Positions 16,087 to 24,154 of a DNA stretch of 64,000 nucleotides are shown here, piece after piece. Location: positions 297,421-361,420 of the forward strand of contig CAKSHH010000001.1 in NCBI GenBank assembly GCA_934456435.1, in the 5' to 3' direction. Within the stretch, counting starts at the first letter, position 1. Each line of letters begins with the position of its first letter. The translations under genes and the position numbers were made by a program. This DNA comes from an uncultured Eubacteriales bacterium (GTDB lineage: Bacteria > Bacillota > Clostridia > Oscillospirales > Acutalibacteraceae). The notes under the pieces are model-generated. The model did no database searches. It saw only the letters and a list, made by a program, of their open reading frames with translations, and was not told where the DNA came from.

Positions 16087-16977
16087 TTATTCAATCAGTC
16101 CGTGATAACGCAAAACTTGACACACCTTTTCTTTGTTGGCGTCGCTCAGACGGGTGAGGGGGAGACGACATATTCCGCTGTCCATGCCGAGGAGTGACAT
16201 GGCATATTTTACAGGCATAGGGTTGACGTCACAGAAAAGCACATTGCACAGCGCGAGATAGCGGAGCTGCAATGCGGCAGCGTAAGCGGAATCTCCTTCA
16301 ACAGCCGTTTCGGCAATGTCGTGCGCCGCATGGGGCAAAATGTTTGAAAGAACCGATATGGTTCCCTTGCCGCCCATGGAGCAGAACGCCGCGCTCTGAT
16401 CATCATTGCCGCAGTATATGTCCAAATCGTCGCCGCAGAGCTGCATTGTTTTCATCAGAGCAGATAAGTCTCCGTTTGCTTCCTTGGTCGCAACGACGTT
16501 GTCAATCTGACTCAGTATCTTGTATGTTTCGGGCTTAATATTCACTCCGGTTCGCGACGGCACGTTATAGACGATTATCGGTTTTGTTACAGCTTCACTT
16601 ATCTGTGAGTAGTGCTCGACCAGTCCCTCCTGAGAGCACTTGTTATAATACGGCGTGACTATCAGCAGAGCGTCAACGTCGAGCGACTGAGCCGTGAGGC
16701 TTTTTTTAATTACGTCACGGGTATTGTTGCCGCCTGTGCCTGCGATGACAGGAACACGTCCGCCGACGTGCTTGACCGTCGATTTGATAACCTGACGGCG
16801 CTCGCGCGAATCAAGAGTGGCGCTTTCACCCGTGGTGCCGCAGACCACTATTGCGTCAGTACCGTTGTCAATTTGAAAATCAATTTGTTTTTTCAGAGCT
16901 TTGTAATCAACCTTCCTGTTTTCGTCGAACGGTGTGACTATCGCACAAGCCGCTCCCGTAAAAACCGTTTGCTTCAT
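16087..16977 (-). CDS. dapA: 4-hydroxy-tetrahydrodipicolinate synthase
   Basis: Condenses pyruvate and aspartate semialdehyde in the lysine/diaminopimelate pathway. The 296 residues show GTTGES (47-52), the VTPYYNK tyrosine region (107-113), VYNVPSRTG (137-145) and the Schiff-base lysine Lys165 in VVATKEANGD. The start is the ATG at 16977, preceded by AAGGGGCG; the frame stays open upstream but that stretch overlaps asd and is not family-like. It follows asd on the minus strand with a hairpin between, so the two consecutive enzymes of the pathway are adjacent. Confidence 0.95.
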   Translation of the reverse strand: MKQTVFTGAACAIVTPFDENRKVDYKALKKQIDFQIDNGTDAIVVCGTTGESATLDSRERRQVIKSTVKHVGGRVPVIAGTGGNNTRDVIKKSLTAQSLDVDALLIVTPYYNKCSQEGLVEHYSQISEAVTKPIIVYNVPSRTGVNIKPETYKILSQIDNVVATKEANGDLSALMKTMQLCGDDLDIYCGNDDQSAAFCSMGGKGTISVLSNILPHAAHDIAETAVEGDSAYAAALQLRYLALCNVLFCDVNPMPVKYAMSLLGMDSGICRLPLTRLSDANKEKVCQVLRYHGLIE

Positions 16978-17000
16978 TAAAACGCCCCTTATATAAAAAT

Positions 17001-17028
17001 AAAGACAGAAAAATAAATTCCTGTCTTT
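17001..17028 (-). terminator. Weak intergenic hairpin between asd and dapA
   Basis: Stem AAAGACAG/CTGTCTTT with a 12-base loop, followed in the minus direction by ATTTTTAT. It could be a partial terminator that lowers dapA relative to asd. Confidence 0.5.
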
Positions 17029-17047
17029 TAAACGATGTGGTGTAATT

Positions 17048-18136
17048 TTAGTCCATATATCCCTTTGCACAAAGAAGCTCTGCAAGGAGGACTGCACCGC
17101 CTGCGGCACCTCTGAGTGTGTTGTGTGAGAGACAAACAAACTTGTAGTCATACTGAGTGTCCTCGCGAAGTCTGCCGATGCTGACTGCCATGCCGCCCTC
17201 AAGGTCACGCTGGAATCTCGTCTGCGGCATATTGTCCTCTGTGAAATAGTGGAGGAACTGTTTGGGAGCGCTCGGAAGAGCCAGCTTCTGCGGCTCGCCT
17301 GAGAAGCTTTCCCATACCTTGAGGATCTCTTCCTTTGACGGAGCCTTGTCTGCAAACTTCATAAATACTGCGCCCATGTGGCCGTTTGAAACGGGAACAC
17401 GCAGACATTGTGCTGTGAAATGCGGTTCGGATGCACAAACGATTTCGCCGTTCTCAACCTTACCCCAGATTTTAAGCGGCTCTTTTTCGCTTTTTTCTTC
17501 CTCGCCGCCGATGAACGGAATAACGTTGTCTACCATCTCAGGCCATCTCTCAAAGGTTTTGCCTGCGCCGGAAATTGCCTGGTATGTGCAGACGAGAACG
17601 TCCTCAACCTTGTAGCCTGCTTTGTCAAGCGGATAGATAGCCGGTACATAGCTCTGAAGCGAGCAGTTTGACTTTACGGCAATAAAGCCTCTCTTTGTGC
17701 CGAGACGCTTTCTCTGATCCTCGATAACATTGATGTGGTCGGCATTGAGCTCAGGAACAACCATCGGAACATCGGGAGTGAATCTGTGAGCACTGTTGTT
17801 TGAAACAACGGGGCACTCAGCCTTGGCGTATCTTTCCTCAAGAGCCTTGATTTCGTCCTTCTTCATGTCGACCGCGCAGAAGACGAAGTCAACAAGAGAA
17901 GCAATCTTCTCGACGTCAGCCGTTGCGTCGTAAACGACGAGATCAGCCATGTTCTGCGGCAGCGGTGTATCCATGCACCAACGGCTGCCGACAGCTTCCT
18001 TGTAGGTTTTTCCTGCCGAGCGGGGACTCGCCGCAACAAGAATAACCTCAAACCAGGGGTGATTCTCAAGCAAAGATGCAAATCTCTGTCCAACCATACC
18101 GGTAGCGCCGATGATTCCTACCTTGTATTTTTTCAT
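17048..18136 (-). CDS. asd: Aspartate-semialdehyde dehydrogenase
   Basis: Makes aspartate semialdehyde from aspartyl phosphate, the branch point to lysine, threonine and methionine. The 362 residues show GIIGATGMVGQRFASLL at the N terminus, the catalytic cysteine in KSNCSLQSY near residue 156, and SGAGKTFERWPEM. Length and spacing resemble the archaeal/fungal-type branch more than the E. coli type. ATG at 18136 follows GAGGTG. Its minus-strand promoter is at 18213-18241. Followed by dapA. Confidence 0.94.
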   Translation of the reverse strand: MKKYKVGIIGATGMVGQRFASLLENHPWFEVILVAASPRSAGKTYKEAVGSRWCMDTPLPQNMADLVVYDATADVEKIASLVDFVFCAVDMKKDEIKALEERYAKAECPVVSNNSAHRFTPDVPMVVPELNADHINVIEDQRKRLGTKRGFIAVKSNCSLQSYVPAIYPLDKAGYKVEDVLVCTYQAISGAGKTFERWPEMVDNVIPFIGGEEEKSEKEPLKIWGKVENGEIVCASEPHFTAQCLRVPVSNGHMGAVFMKFADKAPSKEEILKVWESFSGEPQKLALPSAPKQFLHYFTEDNMPQTRFQRDLEGGMAVSIGRLREDTQYDYKFVCLSHNTLRGAAGGAVLLAELLCAKGYMD

Positions 18137-18169
18137 AACAATTCACCTCTCAAAAATTTAAAAAATGTG

Positions 18170-18198
18170 TTGCCAATCAAGTGATTATGCAATATAAT
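18170..18198 (+). promoter_or_regulatory. Promoter of queA
   Basis: TTGCCA (18170-18175), 17-base spacer, TATAAT (18193-18198), predicted start near 18205. It faces the asd promoter and the predicted starts are adjacent. Confidence 0.65.
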
Positions 18199-18212
18199 AT
18201 AAGTTAAATGTG

Positions 18213-18241
18213 ATGATACCATTTTTTATTATTTAAGTCAA
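18213..18241 (-). promoter_or_regulatory. Promoter of asd-dapA
   Basis: On the minus strand: TTGACT (18241-18236), 17-base spacer, TATCAT (18218-18213), predicted start near 18206. Confidence 0.65.
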
Positions 18242-18268
18242 GAGCCAAATGGCTGAAATAGAGGTATA

Positions 18269-19297
18269 ATGATGAAAAAAAGCGATTTTTATTATGATCT
18301 TCCCGAAGAGCTTATTGCTCAGCATCCGATTGAGCCGCGTGACAGCTCAAGGCTGATGCATCTTGATAAGAAAACGGGCACAGTCGAGCATTTGCACTTT
18401 TATGATATAGTCGACCTGCTGCACGAGGGCGATTGCCTGATTCTTAACAACACGAGGGTTCTTCCGGCGCGTCTTTACGGAGTCAAGGAGAAAACGGGCG
18501 CAGTTGTTGAGTTTCTTTTGCTTAATCAGCACGATGCTCACACTTGGGAGGTAATGGCAGGACCCGGCAAGAAGGCAAGAGAGGGAGCCAAATTTACATT
18601 TGGCGACGGTTTGCTCAGAGCAGAGATAAAGGAAGTTCTCGAAAACGGAAACCGTGTTGCAGAGTTCTCTTACGAGGGCAATTTTTATAATGTGCTTGAC
18701 AAAATCGGTGAAATGCCGCTTCCGCATTACATAAAAGAGAAGCTTGAAAATAAGGAACGCTATCAGACCGTATACTCAAAGGAGCTCGGTTCAGCCGCCG
18801 CACCGACGGCAGGCTTGCACTTCACTCCCGAACTTTTGCAGAAAATAAAGGATAAGGGTGTTAAGATAGGCTTTGTAACGCTTCACGTCGGAATCGGCAC
18901 ATTCCGTCCCGTCAAAACCGAAAATATTGAGGAGCATAAGATGCATTCGGAGCATTATATGATACCTGCCGAAACAGCGGATATCATCAACGAGACCAAG
19001 AAAAACGGCGGCAGAGTTATTGCTGTCGGAACAACCTGCTGCCGAACGCTTGAGTCGGTATGTCAGGCTAAGGGCAAGGTCTGTGAGTATGACGATTGGA
19101 CAAGCATCTTCATTTATCCCGGCTATGAATTTAAATGTATCGACGGGCTTATAACAAACTTCCACCTGCCCGAAAGCACGCTTATTATGCTCGTCAGCGC
19201 ATTTTGCGGCTATGAGCACACGATGAACGCATATAAAATTGCCGTTGAGGAGAGGTACAGATTCTTCTCGTTCGGCGACGCGATGGCTATCCTTTAA
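18269..19297 (+). CDS. queA: S-adenosylmethionine:tRNA ribosyltransferase-isomerase
   Basis: Adds the cyclopentenediol precursor from SAM to preQ1-modified tRNA in queuosine synthesis. The 342 residues show the family N terminus KSDFYYDLPEELIAQHPIEPRD, LNNTRVLPARLYG, and AAPTAGLHFTPELL. Two adjacent ATG codons (18269, 18272) are possible starts behind GAGGTATA. It is followed 11 bases later by tgt, the enzyme of the preceding modification step. Confidence 0.95.
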   Translation: MMKKSDFYYDLPEELIAQHPIEPRDSSRLMHLDKKTGTVEHLHFYDIVDLLHEGDCLILNNTRVLPARLYGVKEKTGAVVEFLLLNQHDAHTWEVMAGPGKKAREGAKFTFGDGLLRAEIKEVLENGNRVAEFSYEGNFYNVLDKIGEMPLPHYIKEKLENKERYQTVYSKELGSAAAPTAGLHFTPELLQKIKDKGVKIGFVTLHVGIGTFRPVKTENIEEHKMHSEHYMIPAETADIINETKKNGGRVIAVGTTCCRTLESVCQAKGKVCEYDDWTSIFIYPGYEFKCIDGLITNFHLPESTLIMLVSAFCGYEHTMNAYKIAVEERYRFFSFGDAMAIL

Positions 19298-19308
19298 AGG
19301 AGGACGAA

Positions 19309-20445
19309 ATGGCAGAATTTAATATTATAAAGCAATGCGGCGCGGCGCGTCTGGGTGAGTTTTCAACAGTTCACGGCACGGTCAAAACGCCTGCGTTTCA
19401 GAATGTTGCAACCTGCGGCGCAATCAAGGGTGCGCTTGACGCTTACGACCTCAAGGACATCCACGCTCAGGTTCAGCTTTGCAACACCTACCATCTTCAC
19501 GTTCGTCCCGGTGATGAGCTTATCAAGGAGCTCGGCGGACTTCACAAATTTACGGGTTGGGATGGACCGATTCTGACCGACAGCGGCGGATTTCAGGTTT
19601 TTTCGCTCGCCAAACTCCGTCAGATCAAGGAAGAGGGCGTTACCTTTGCTTCACATATTGACGGAAGACGTATTTTTATGGGACCTGAAGAGAGTATGAG
19701 GATTCAGTCAAACCTTGCTTCGACGATTGCAATGGCTTTTGACGAATGTGTTGAGAATCCGTCAACCTACGAGTATGCGAAAAAGTCCTGCGAAAGGACG
19801 ACGCGCTGGCTTGTAAGATGCAAAGAAGAAATGGAAAGACTGAACGCCTTGCATGACACTATAAACAAGAATCAGCTTCTTTTCGGTATCAATCAGGGCT
19901 GTGTGTATGATGATCTGCGAATTGAGCACATGCAAAGAATCGCGGAGCTTGACCTTGACGGTTATGCAATCGGCGGACTCGCGGTCGGTGAGCCGAAAGA
20001 GGATATGTACAGGATTATTTCTGCGGTTGAACCCTATGCGCCGAAGAATAAAATTCGCTATTTGATGGGTGTAGGTACTCCGGGCAACATTATTGAGGCT
20101 GTCAGCAGGGGAGTTGACCTTTTCGATTGCGTAATGCCGTCGAGAAATGCACGCCACGGACATCTTTTCACGATGAACGGAATAATCAACATCAATAATG
20201 CCAAATATATGAAGGACGACACACCGATTGATTCGGAGTGTGACTGCCCGACCTGTCGCAGACATTCAAAGGCATATATCAGGCACCTTTTCAAGGCCAA
20301 AGAAATGCTGGCAATGCGCCTTTGCGTTACGCACAATCTTTATTTCTATAATACGCTGATGGAGAAAATCCGTGACGCTCTGGCAAACGGAACTTTTGAG
20401 GATTTTAAGGAAAAATATGTCGATTTGCTTGACACACGAATCTGA
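19309..20445 (+). CDS. tgt: tRNA-guanine transglycosylase
   Basis: Exchanges guanine-34 for preQ1 in tRNAs with GUN anticodons. The 378 residues show the catalytic-aspartate motif ILTDSGGFQVFSL near residue 90, RYLMGVGTPGNIIEAVSRGVDLFDCVMPSRNARHG, and the zinc site CDCPTC...H. AAAGGAGG precedes the ATG. Operon with queA upstream; yajC downstream has its own promoter, an order common in Firmicutes. Confidence 0.96.
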   Translation: MAEFNIIKQCGAARLGEFSTVHGTVKTPAFQNVATCGAIKGALDAYDLKDIHAQVQLCNTYHLHVRPGDELIKELGGLHKFTGWDGPILTDSGGFQVFSLAKLRQIKEEGVTFASHIDGRRIFMGPEESMRIQSNLASTIAMAFDECVENPSTYEYAKKSCERTTRWLVRCKEEMERLNALHDTINKNQLLFGINQGCVYDDLRIEHMQRIAELDLDGYAIGGLAVGEPKEDMYRIISAVEPYAPKNKIRYLMGVGTPGNIIEAVSRGVDLFDCVMPSRNARHGHLFTMNGIININNAKYMKDDTPIDSECDCPTCRRHSKAYIRHLFKAKEMLAMRLCVTHNLYFYNTLMEKIRDALANGTFEDFKEKYVDLLDTRI

Positions 20446-20489
20446 ACGGCGGTTAATTATTAAATTTACAAAATATACACAAATAACGC

Positions 20490-20518
20490 TTGCAAAAACT
20501 TACAATGTAATGTATAAT
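20490..20518 (+). promoter_or_regulatory. Promoter of yajC
   Basis: TTGCAA (20490-20495), 17-base spacer, TATAAT (20513-20518). Confidence 0.7.
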
Positions 20519-20551
20519 ACAAGCGTTATGTAAAGTTTAGGAGGATAAGTA

Positions 20552-20971
20552 ATGAACTATTTAACATTATTAGCAGCCCAGACAGCAGGAAAGGGCAGCA
20601 GCTGGACAATGATTCTTATGATGGTAGCTGTTTTCGGCGTTATGTATTTTCTTATGATCAGACCTCAGAAGAAAAAGCAGAAGGAAGAGCAGGCAATGCG
20701 CGATAACCTTCAGATCGGCGACGAGATTACAACAATCGGCGGCATCGTAGGTAAGATCGTTACCGTTAAGGACGATTCTCTTATCATTGAGACAGGCGCT
20801 GACAGAAACCGCATGAAGATCACCCGTTGGGCTATCAGCCAGAATAATACCGCTAATGAAAAGCTTGCGGCAGAGCGTGCGGCAGCCAAGGAAGCGGCGG
20901 AGAAAGAAAAGGCATCCCGTATGGAAGCTAAGGGCAAGGCTCCGAAAAAGAAAAAAGAAGAAAAGTTCTGA
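20552..20971 (+). CDS. yajC: Preprotein translocase subunit YajC
   Basis: A 139-residue protein with one N-terminal membrane helix (residues about 17-36, ...MILMMVAVFGVMYFLMI) followed by RPQKKKQKEEQAMRDNLQIGDEITTIGGIVGKI, the YajC signature. The tail is highly charged (Ala/Glu/Lys). It is an accessory to SecDF in protein export. TAGGAGG precedes the ATG. It has its own promoter and terminator. Confidence 0.93.
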   Translation: MNYLTLLAAQTAGKGSSWTMILMMVAVFGVMYFLMIRPQKKKQKEEQAMRDNLQIGDEITTIGGIVGKIVTVKDDSLIIETGADRNRMKITRWAISQNNTANEKLAAERAAAKEAAEKEKASRMEAKGKAPKKKKEEKF

Positions 20972-20979
20972 TTCTGTTA

Positions 20980-21006
20980 TCCCGGCTCGGTTGAGTCGGG
21001 ATTTTC
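20980..21006 (+). terminator. Terminator of yajC
   Basis: Nine-pair stem TCCCGGCTC/GAGTCGGGA (one G-U), loop GGTT, then TTTTCTTTT. Confidence 0.85.
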
Positions 21007-21063
21007 TTTTCTAAAAAATCTGCTTGTTATAGCACAATATAGCCACGGTTTATAAAAAAATAC

Positions 21064-21092
21064 TTGATTTTTTTGTAACGATAAGGTATAAT
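21064..21092 (+). promoter_or_regulatory. Promoter of tRNA-Leu
   Basis: TTGATT (21064-21069), 17-base spacer, TATAAT (21087-21092), 15 bases before the tRNA. Confidence 0.7.
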
Positions 21093-21106
21093 ATACAGCG
21101 TTATGT

Positions 21107-21193
21107 GCCGGTGTGATGGAATTGGCAGACGTGCTGGACTCAAAATCCAGTGGTAGCGATACCGTACCGGTTCGACCCCGGTCACCGGCACCA
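21107..21193 (+). tRNA. tRNA-Leu (anticodon CAA)
   Basis: An 87-base class II tRNA. Acceptor GCCGGTG pairs with CACCGGC. The anticodon arm CTGGA-CTCAAAA-TCCAG gives anticodon CAA, decoding UUG. A variable arm (TGGTAGCGATACCG) and the T arm CCGGTTCGACCCCGG are present, and CCA is encoded (21191-21193). It has its own promoter and terminator. Confidence 0.95.
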
Positions 21194-21194
21194 T

Positions 21195-21236
21195 AAAAGA
21201 CCTCTTTTGTTTTTCAGACAAGAGAGGTCTTTTGAT
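21195..21236 (+). terminator. Terminator of tRNA-Leu
   Basis: Stem AAAAGACCTCT (21195-21205) with AGAGGTCTTTT (21223-21233). Confidence 0.8.
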
Positions 21237-21296
21237 ATACAATGCTTTTATAATGTAATAAAACTAAAAATTTATCATATTTTTTAAATATTTATC

Positions 21297-21350
21297 TTGA
21301 CAAACGATTGATATTATTATAATATAACAGTGTGATATAACGCTGTTATA
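21297..21350 (+). promoter_or_regulatory. Promoter and putative autoregulatory operator of the tetR gene
   Basis: TTGACA at 21297-21302 and TATAAT at 21318-21323 (spacer 15; an alternative TAATAT gives 17). An inverted repeat TATAACAG (21323-21330) / CTGTTATA (21343-21350) begins at the last base of the -10, the position expected for a TetR-type repressor controlling its own gene. The operator role is inference. Confidence 0.6.
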
Positions 21351-21363
21351 AAGGAGGTTCCTT

Positions 21364-21981
21364 ATGGACGCTTTTAACAGCTCAACCCTTGAAAGGATAC
21401 ACGCTGCCGCAAAAACAGAGTTTCTGGAAAAGGGGTACAGCGCGGCATCGCTGAGAAACATTGTGAAAAATGCCGGAGTTACAACAGGCGCTTTTTACGG
21501 ATACTATGACAGTAAAGAGGCCTTGTTTGCGGCGCTGGTTGATGAGCATTATCAATATTTGCTCAGCCGTTACAAGTATTCGCTTGCAGGCTTCGAGCAG
21601 CTTCCTCCCGAAAAACAGCCCGAACGTATGGGCTCGGTCGGAAAGGAATGTATGCAGGAGATGCTCGTTTATATGAATGAGCATAAGGATGAGTTCCATC
21701 TGATTCTGCTTTGCTCCGACGGAACGCCTTACGCTTCTCTGATAGACGATTTGGTCGCACTTGAGGTTGCGTCGACCGAGCACTATTGGGAGGTTTTGCG
21801 AGGTCTCGGAAGGACTGTTCTGCCGATAGACAAGCGGTTGGAGCACATTCTAGCGACGGGTATGATGAATGCATATTTTGAAATTATAATTCACGATATG
21901 TCACAGACCGACGCGGAACGTTATTTATGTGAATTGAGTGATTTTTATACAGCAGGTTGGCTGAAAATTATGGGGCAGTAA
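21364..21981 (+). CDS. TetR/AcrR-family transcriptional regulator
   Basis: A 205-residue protein. The N-terminal helix-turn-helix (residues about 8-55: RIHAAAKTEFLEKGYSAASL, then VTTGAFYGYYDSKEALFAAL) is characteristic. The C-terminal ligand-binding part is unlike any subfamily I can name. AAAGGAGG precedes the ATG. A palindrome overlaps its own -10 box, suggesting autoregulation. It is followed by the remains of a DtxR-ABC-ABC type operon, which it may have controlled. Confidence 0.88.
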   Translation: MDAFNSSTLERIHAAAKTEFLEKGYSAASLRNIVKNAGVTTGAFYGYYDSKEALFAALVDEHYQYLLSRYKYSLAGFEQLPPEKQPERMGSVGKECMQEMLVYMNEHKDEFHLILLCSDGTPYASLIDDLVALEVASTEHYWEVLRGLGRTVLPIDKRLEHILATGMMNAYFEIIIHDMSQTDAERYLCELSDFYTAGWLKIMGQ

Positions 21982-21986
21982 TGCTC

Positions 21987-22021
21987 TATAATTTTTGGCT
22001 TGTGGTTAGCTTGTGCTAACC
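21987..22021 (+). promoter_or_regulatory. -10 element and metal-box-like palindrome before the DtxR remnant
   Basis: TATAAT at 21987-21992 without a clear -35. A perfect seven-base inverted repeat GGTTAGC-TTGT-GCTAACC lies at 22004-22021, just after the expected start. It resembles DtxR/IdeR iron boxes, in which TTAG...CTAA arms are typical. Assignment is inference, supported by the DtxR-like gene start 30 bases downstream. Confidence 0.45.
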
Positions 22022-22050
22022 GAACGACCCGAAAGGAAGTGACTCGTTTT

Positions 22051-22182
22051 ATGAAGCTTCACACCTCCGGAGAGGACTATTTGAAGGCAATTCTCTTTTT
22101 TGTTAAAGAGATAAAAGTCAATTCGCCGAAATGCAGAGACCGCAATTTCGGGGGGCGACCGAGCAAAGACGAAAATAAATAA
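22051..22182 (+). pseudogene. N-terminal remnant of a DtxR-family metal-dependent regulator
   Basis: Starting at ATG 22051 behind GAAAGGAAGTG, the first 15 residues (MKLHTSGEDYLKAIL) match the N terminus of DtxR/MntR-type regulators, normally 120-220 residues long. After that the frame runs into unrelated sequence and stops at 43 codons. The winged-helix, dimerisation and metal-binding parts are missing. It looks like a deletion remnant standing before the ABC genes it would have regulated. Confidence 0.5.
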
Positions 22183-22215
22183 TCAATAAAACCAATACAG
22201 AAAAGAGGATGCATA

Positions 22216-22671
22216 ATGAAATCAGAAAAAAAGAGTTGGATGAAATCACTCTTTGCCTACGCGGAGGGTCAGCAGAAAAAGATGATTCTGTCTGTGATTT
22301 TGTCGGTTATCAGCGTATCAATAGGACTCGTACCGTTCTACTGTATGTACGAGATAATCTGCCTTTTTACAGCCGACACGGTGACCTCGGCGGAGATTGT
22401 TAAATGGTGTATGATTGCGCTTGCCGCTTATGTTGTAAAGATACTGACGTTCAGTCTTTCCAGCGGAACATCGCACAGCATGGCATACACAGTTCTTGAG
22501 GGTCTGCGTTTGCGTCTTGCAAATCGTTTCCTGCACGCACCGCTCGGCAATGTTGAAAACCACACTATCGGCTCACGGCGCGTGACCGATTGGCTGTCGG
22601 CGATGCACTCAAAAGAGTTTCGCTCGGATATTTCCGGCAGGTCAGCACAGGTAACATTCTCAGTTCGATAA
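22216..22671 (+). pseudogene. 5' fragment of an ABC exporter gene (first of a former tandem pair)
   Basis: Residues 1-119 look like the start of a fused permease-ATPase half-transporter: two membrane helices (about 24-46 and 62-80), then LEGLRLRLANRFLHAPLGNVENHTIG, the loop where the TM2/TM3 elbow helix begins. After the ATCGGC at 22568-22573 the DNA switches to the same loop of a second transporter, in a different frame, so the last ~30 codons are nonsense. No ATPase domain is left to this gene. Ribosome site AAAAGAGGATG precedes ATG 22216. Confidence 0.7.
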
Positions 22672-24047
22672 CGACCGGACTTTCAACACTTGAGGGAATG
22701 GGCATCCGTATGATAGACAACTTTGTCGGCGGATATCTGAATTTCCTGGTTATCTTTGTCTGTCTTGCCGTGTGCAGTTCGCTGACTGCGCTGATAGCCC
22801 TTGCGGCAACAGTTCTTTCATTTTGCTTTATGCTTATTATTTCGCATTACAGCCGTATCAATGCCCCGAAAGAGGCTCAGGCAAACAAGGATATGACAGG
22901 CGCAATTATCGAGTATGCACGCGGACTTTCCGTTGTAAAGTCATTCGGAAAAAGCGGCGCGTCAATGGACTCCGTTACCAAGGCCATTGATGACAGCAAA
23001 AAAATCCACCTCAAAATCGAATGGGGCTATATTCCCGGAAACGCTCTTCATCTGCTTGCTCTCAAGTGCGGTTCGGTAGGACTTGCTTTGGCAGCTTGTC
23101 TTATGTGCCTTGCAGGTAAAATGGATTTTTCAATTATGCTGATGTTTGTATTCTTCTCGTTCAGTATTTTTGCTTCACTTGAACCGATAAGCGACAGCGC
23201 GCACACGCTCGGCGTTATCGACGACGCTATGGATCAGCTTGATGCGCTCCGCACGGAGAACCTCATTGATTCCGACGGAAAGGACGTCAAGCTCAGCCGC
23301 TATGACATAGAGTTCAAAAATGTTGACTTCGGCTATGACAGCAGACAGGTTTTGAAAAATGTCAGCTTCAAGATTCCCGAAAAAACATCAACCGCTATTG
23401 TAGGTCCGTCAGGTTCGGGAAAGACGACTATATGCAGTCTGCTTGCCAGGTTCTATGACCCGCAGAGCGGCAGCATTTCGGTCGGAGGACATAATCTGAA
23501 AGAGTTTACCTGTGACAGCCTGCTTTCAAATATTTCAATGGTATTCCAGAACGTTTACCTCTTCAATGATACGATTCGCGCAAATATCTGTTTCGGAAAG
23601 CCTGACGCGACCGAGGAAGAAATGATTGCAGCGGCGAAAAAAGCAAGATGTCACGATTTTATCATGGCGATGCCGCAGGGCTACGACACGGTTGTCGGCG
23701 AGGGCGGCGGTACGCTTTCGGGCGGTGAAAAACAGCGTATTTCGATTGCCCGTGCAATTCTTAAAGATTCGCCTATCATCATTCTTGATGAAGCGACGGC
23801 AAGTATTGATCCCGAAAACGAGCATCTGATTCAGCAGGCTATTTCCGAGCTGACGCGCGGTAAGACGATTATTACAATTGCCCACCGTTTGGCAACGATC
23901 AAAAATGCCGATCAGATTCTTGTTGTGGAGGACGGCAGAATTGCCAAAGCCGGAACTCATGACGAGCTTGTAAAGCAGGACGGACTTTACAAGCGCTTCA
24001 CGGAGATTCGCGAGAAAGCCGAGGGCTGGCGAATTGCAGCGGAATAA
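22590..24047 (+). pseudogene. 3' part of an ABC exporter (permease-ATPase) lacking its start
   Basis: A 485-codon frame opening as LTARDRLAVGDALKRVSLGYF at 22575 and continuing to a complete ATPase domain: Walker A GPSGSGKTT, Q-loop MVFQNVYLF, signature LSGGEKQRIS, Walker B IIILDEATAS, H-loop IAHRL. Four membrane helices remain, and the first two plus the N terminus are missing. Only a TTG at 22590 could initiate, without a ribosome site, so an intact transporter is unlikely. Homologues usually form heterodimers with a neighbouring half-transporter in DtxR- or TetR-linked operons, often for metal chelates. The ATPase end could persist only if translated by frameshifting. Confidence 0.65.
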
Positions 24048-24050
24048 CAG

Positions 24051-24087
24051 AAAAAAGCTGATTTCGTTTTACGAAGTCGGCTTTTTT
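24051..24087 (+). terminator. Terminator after the ABC remnant
   Basis: AAAAAAGCTGA...TTCG pairs with CGAA...TCGGCTTTTTT, loop TTTTA. Confidence 0.85.
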
Positions 24088-24092
24088 ATCGG

Positions 24093-24121
24093 TTGACATT
24101 TGTGTTTGCCTTTGGTAAAAT
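24093..24121 (+). promoter_or_regulatory. Promoter of the exported phosphoesterase gene
   Basis: TTGACA (24093-24098), 17-base spacer, TAAAAT (24116-24121). Confidence 0.75.
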
Positions 24122-24154
24122 TTGTTTATAAAATATTATTGAGGCGGTAAGGTT

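Noticed and set aside
16978..18268. Lysine riboswitch before asd or dapA
   Set aside because: The asd leader (18137-18205) and the 70-base asd-dapA gap are too short and show no lysine-riboswitch core; only a simple hairpin is present.
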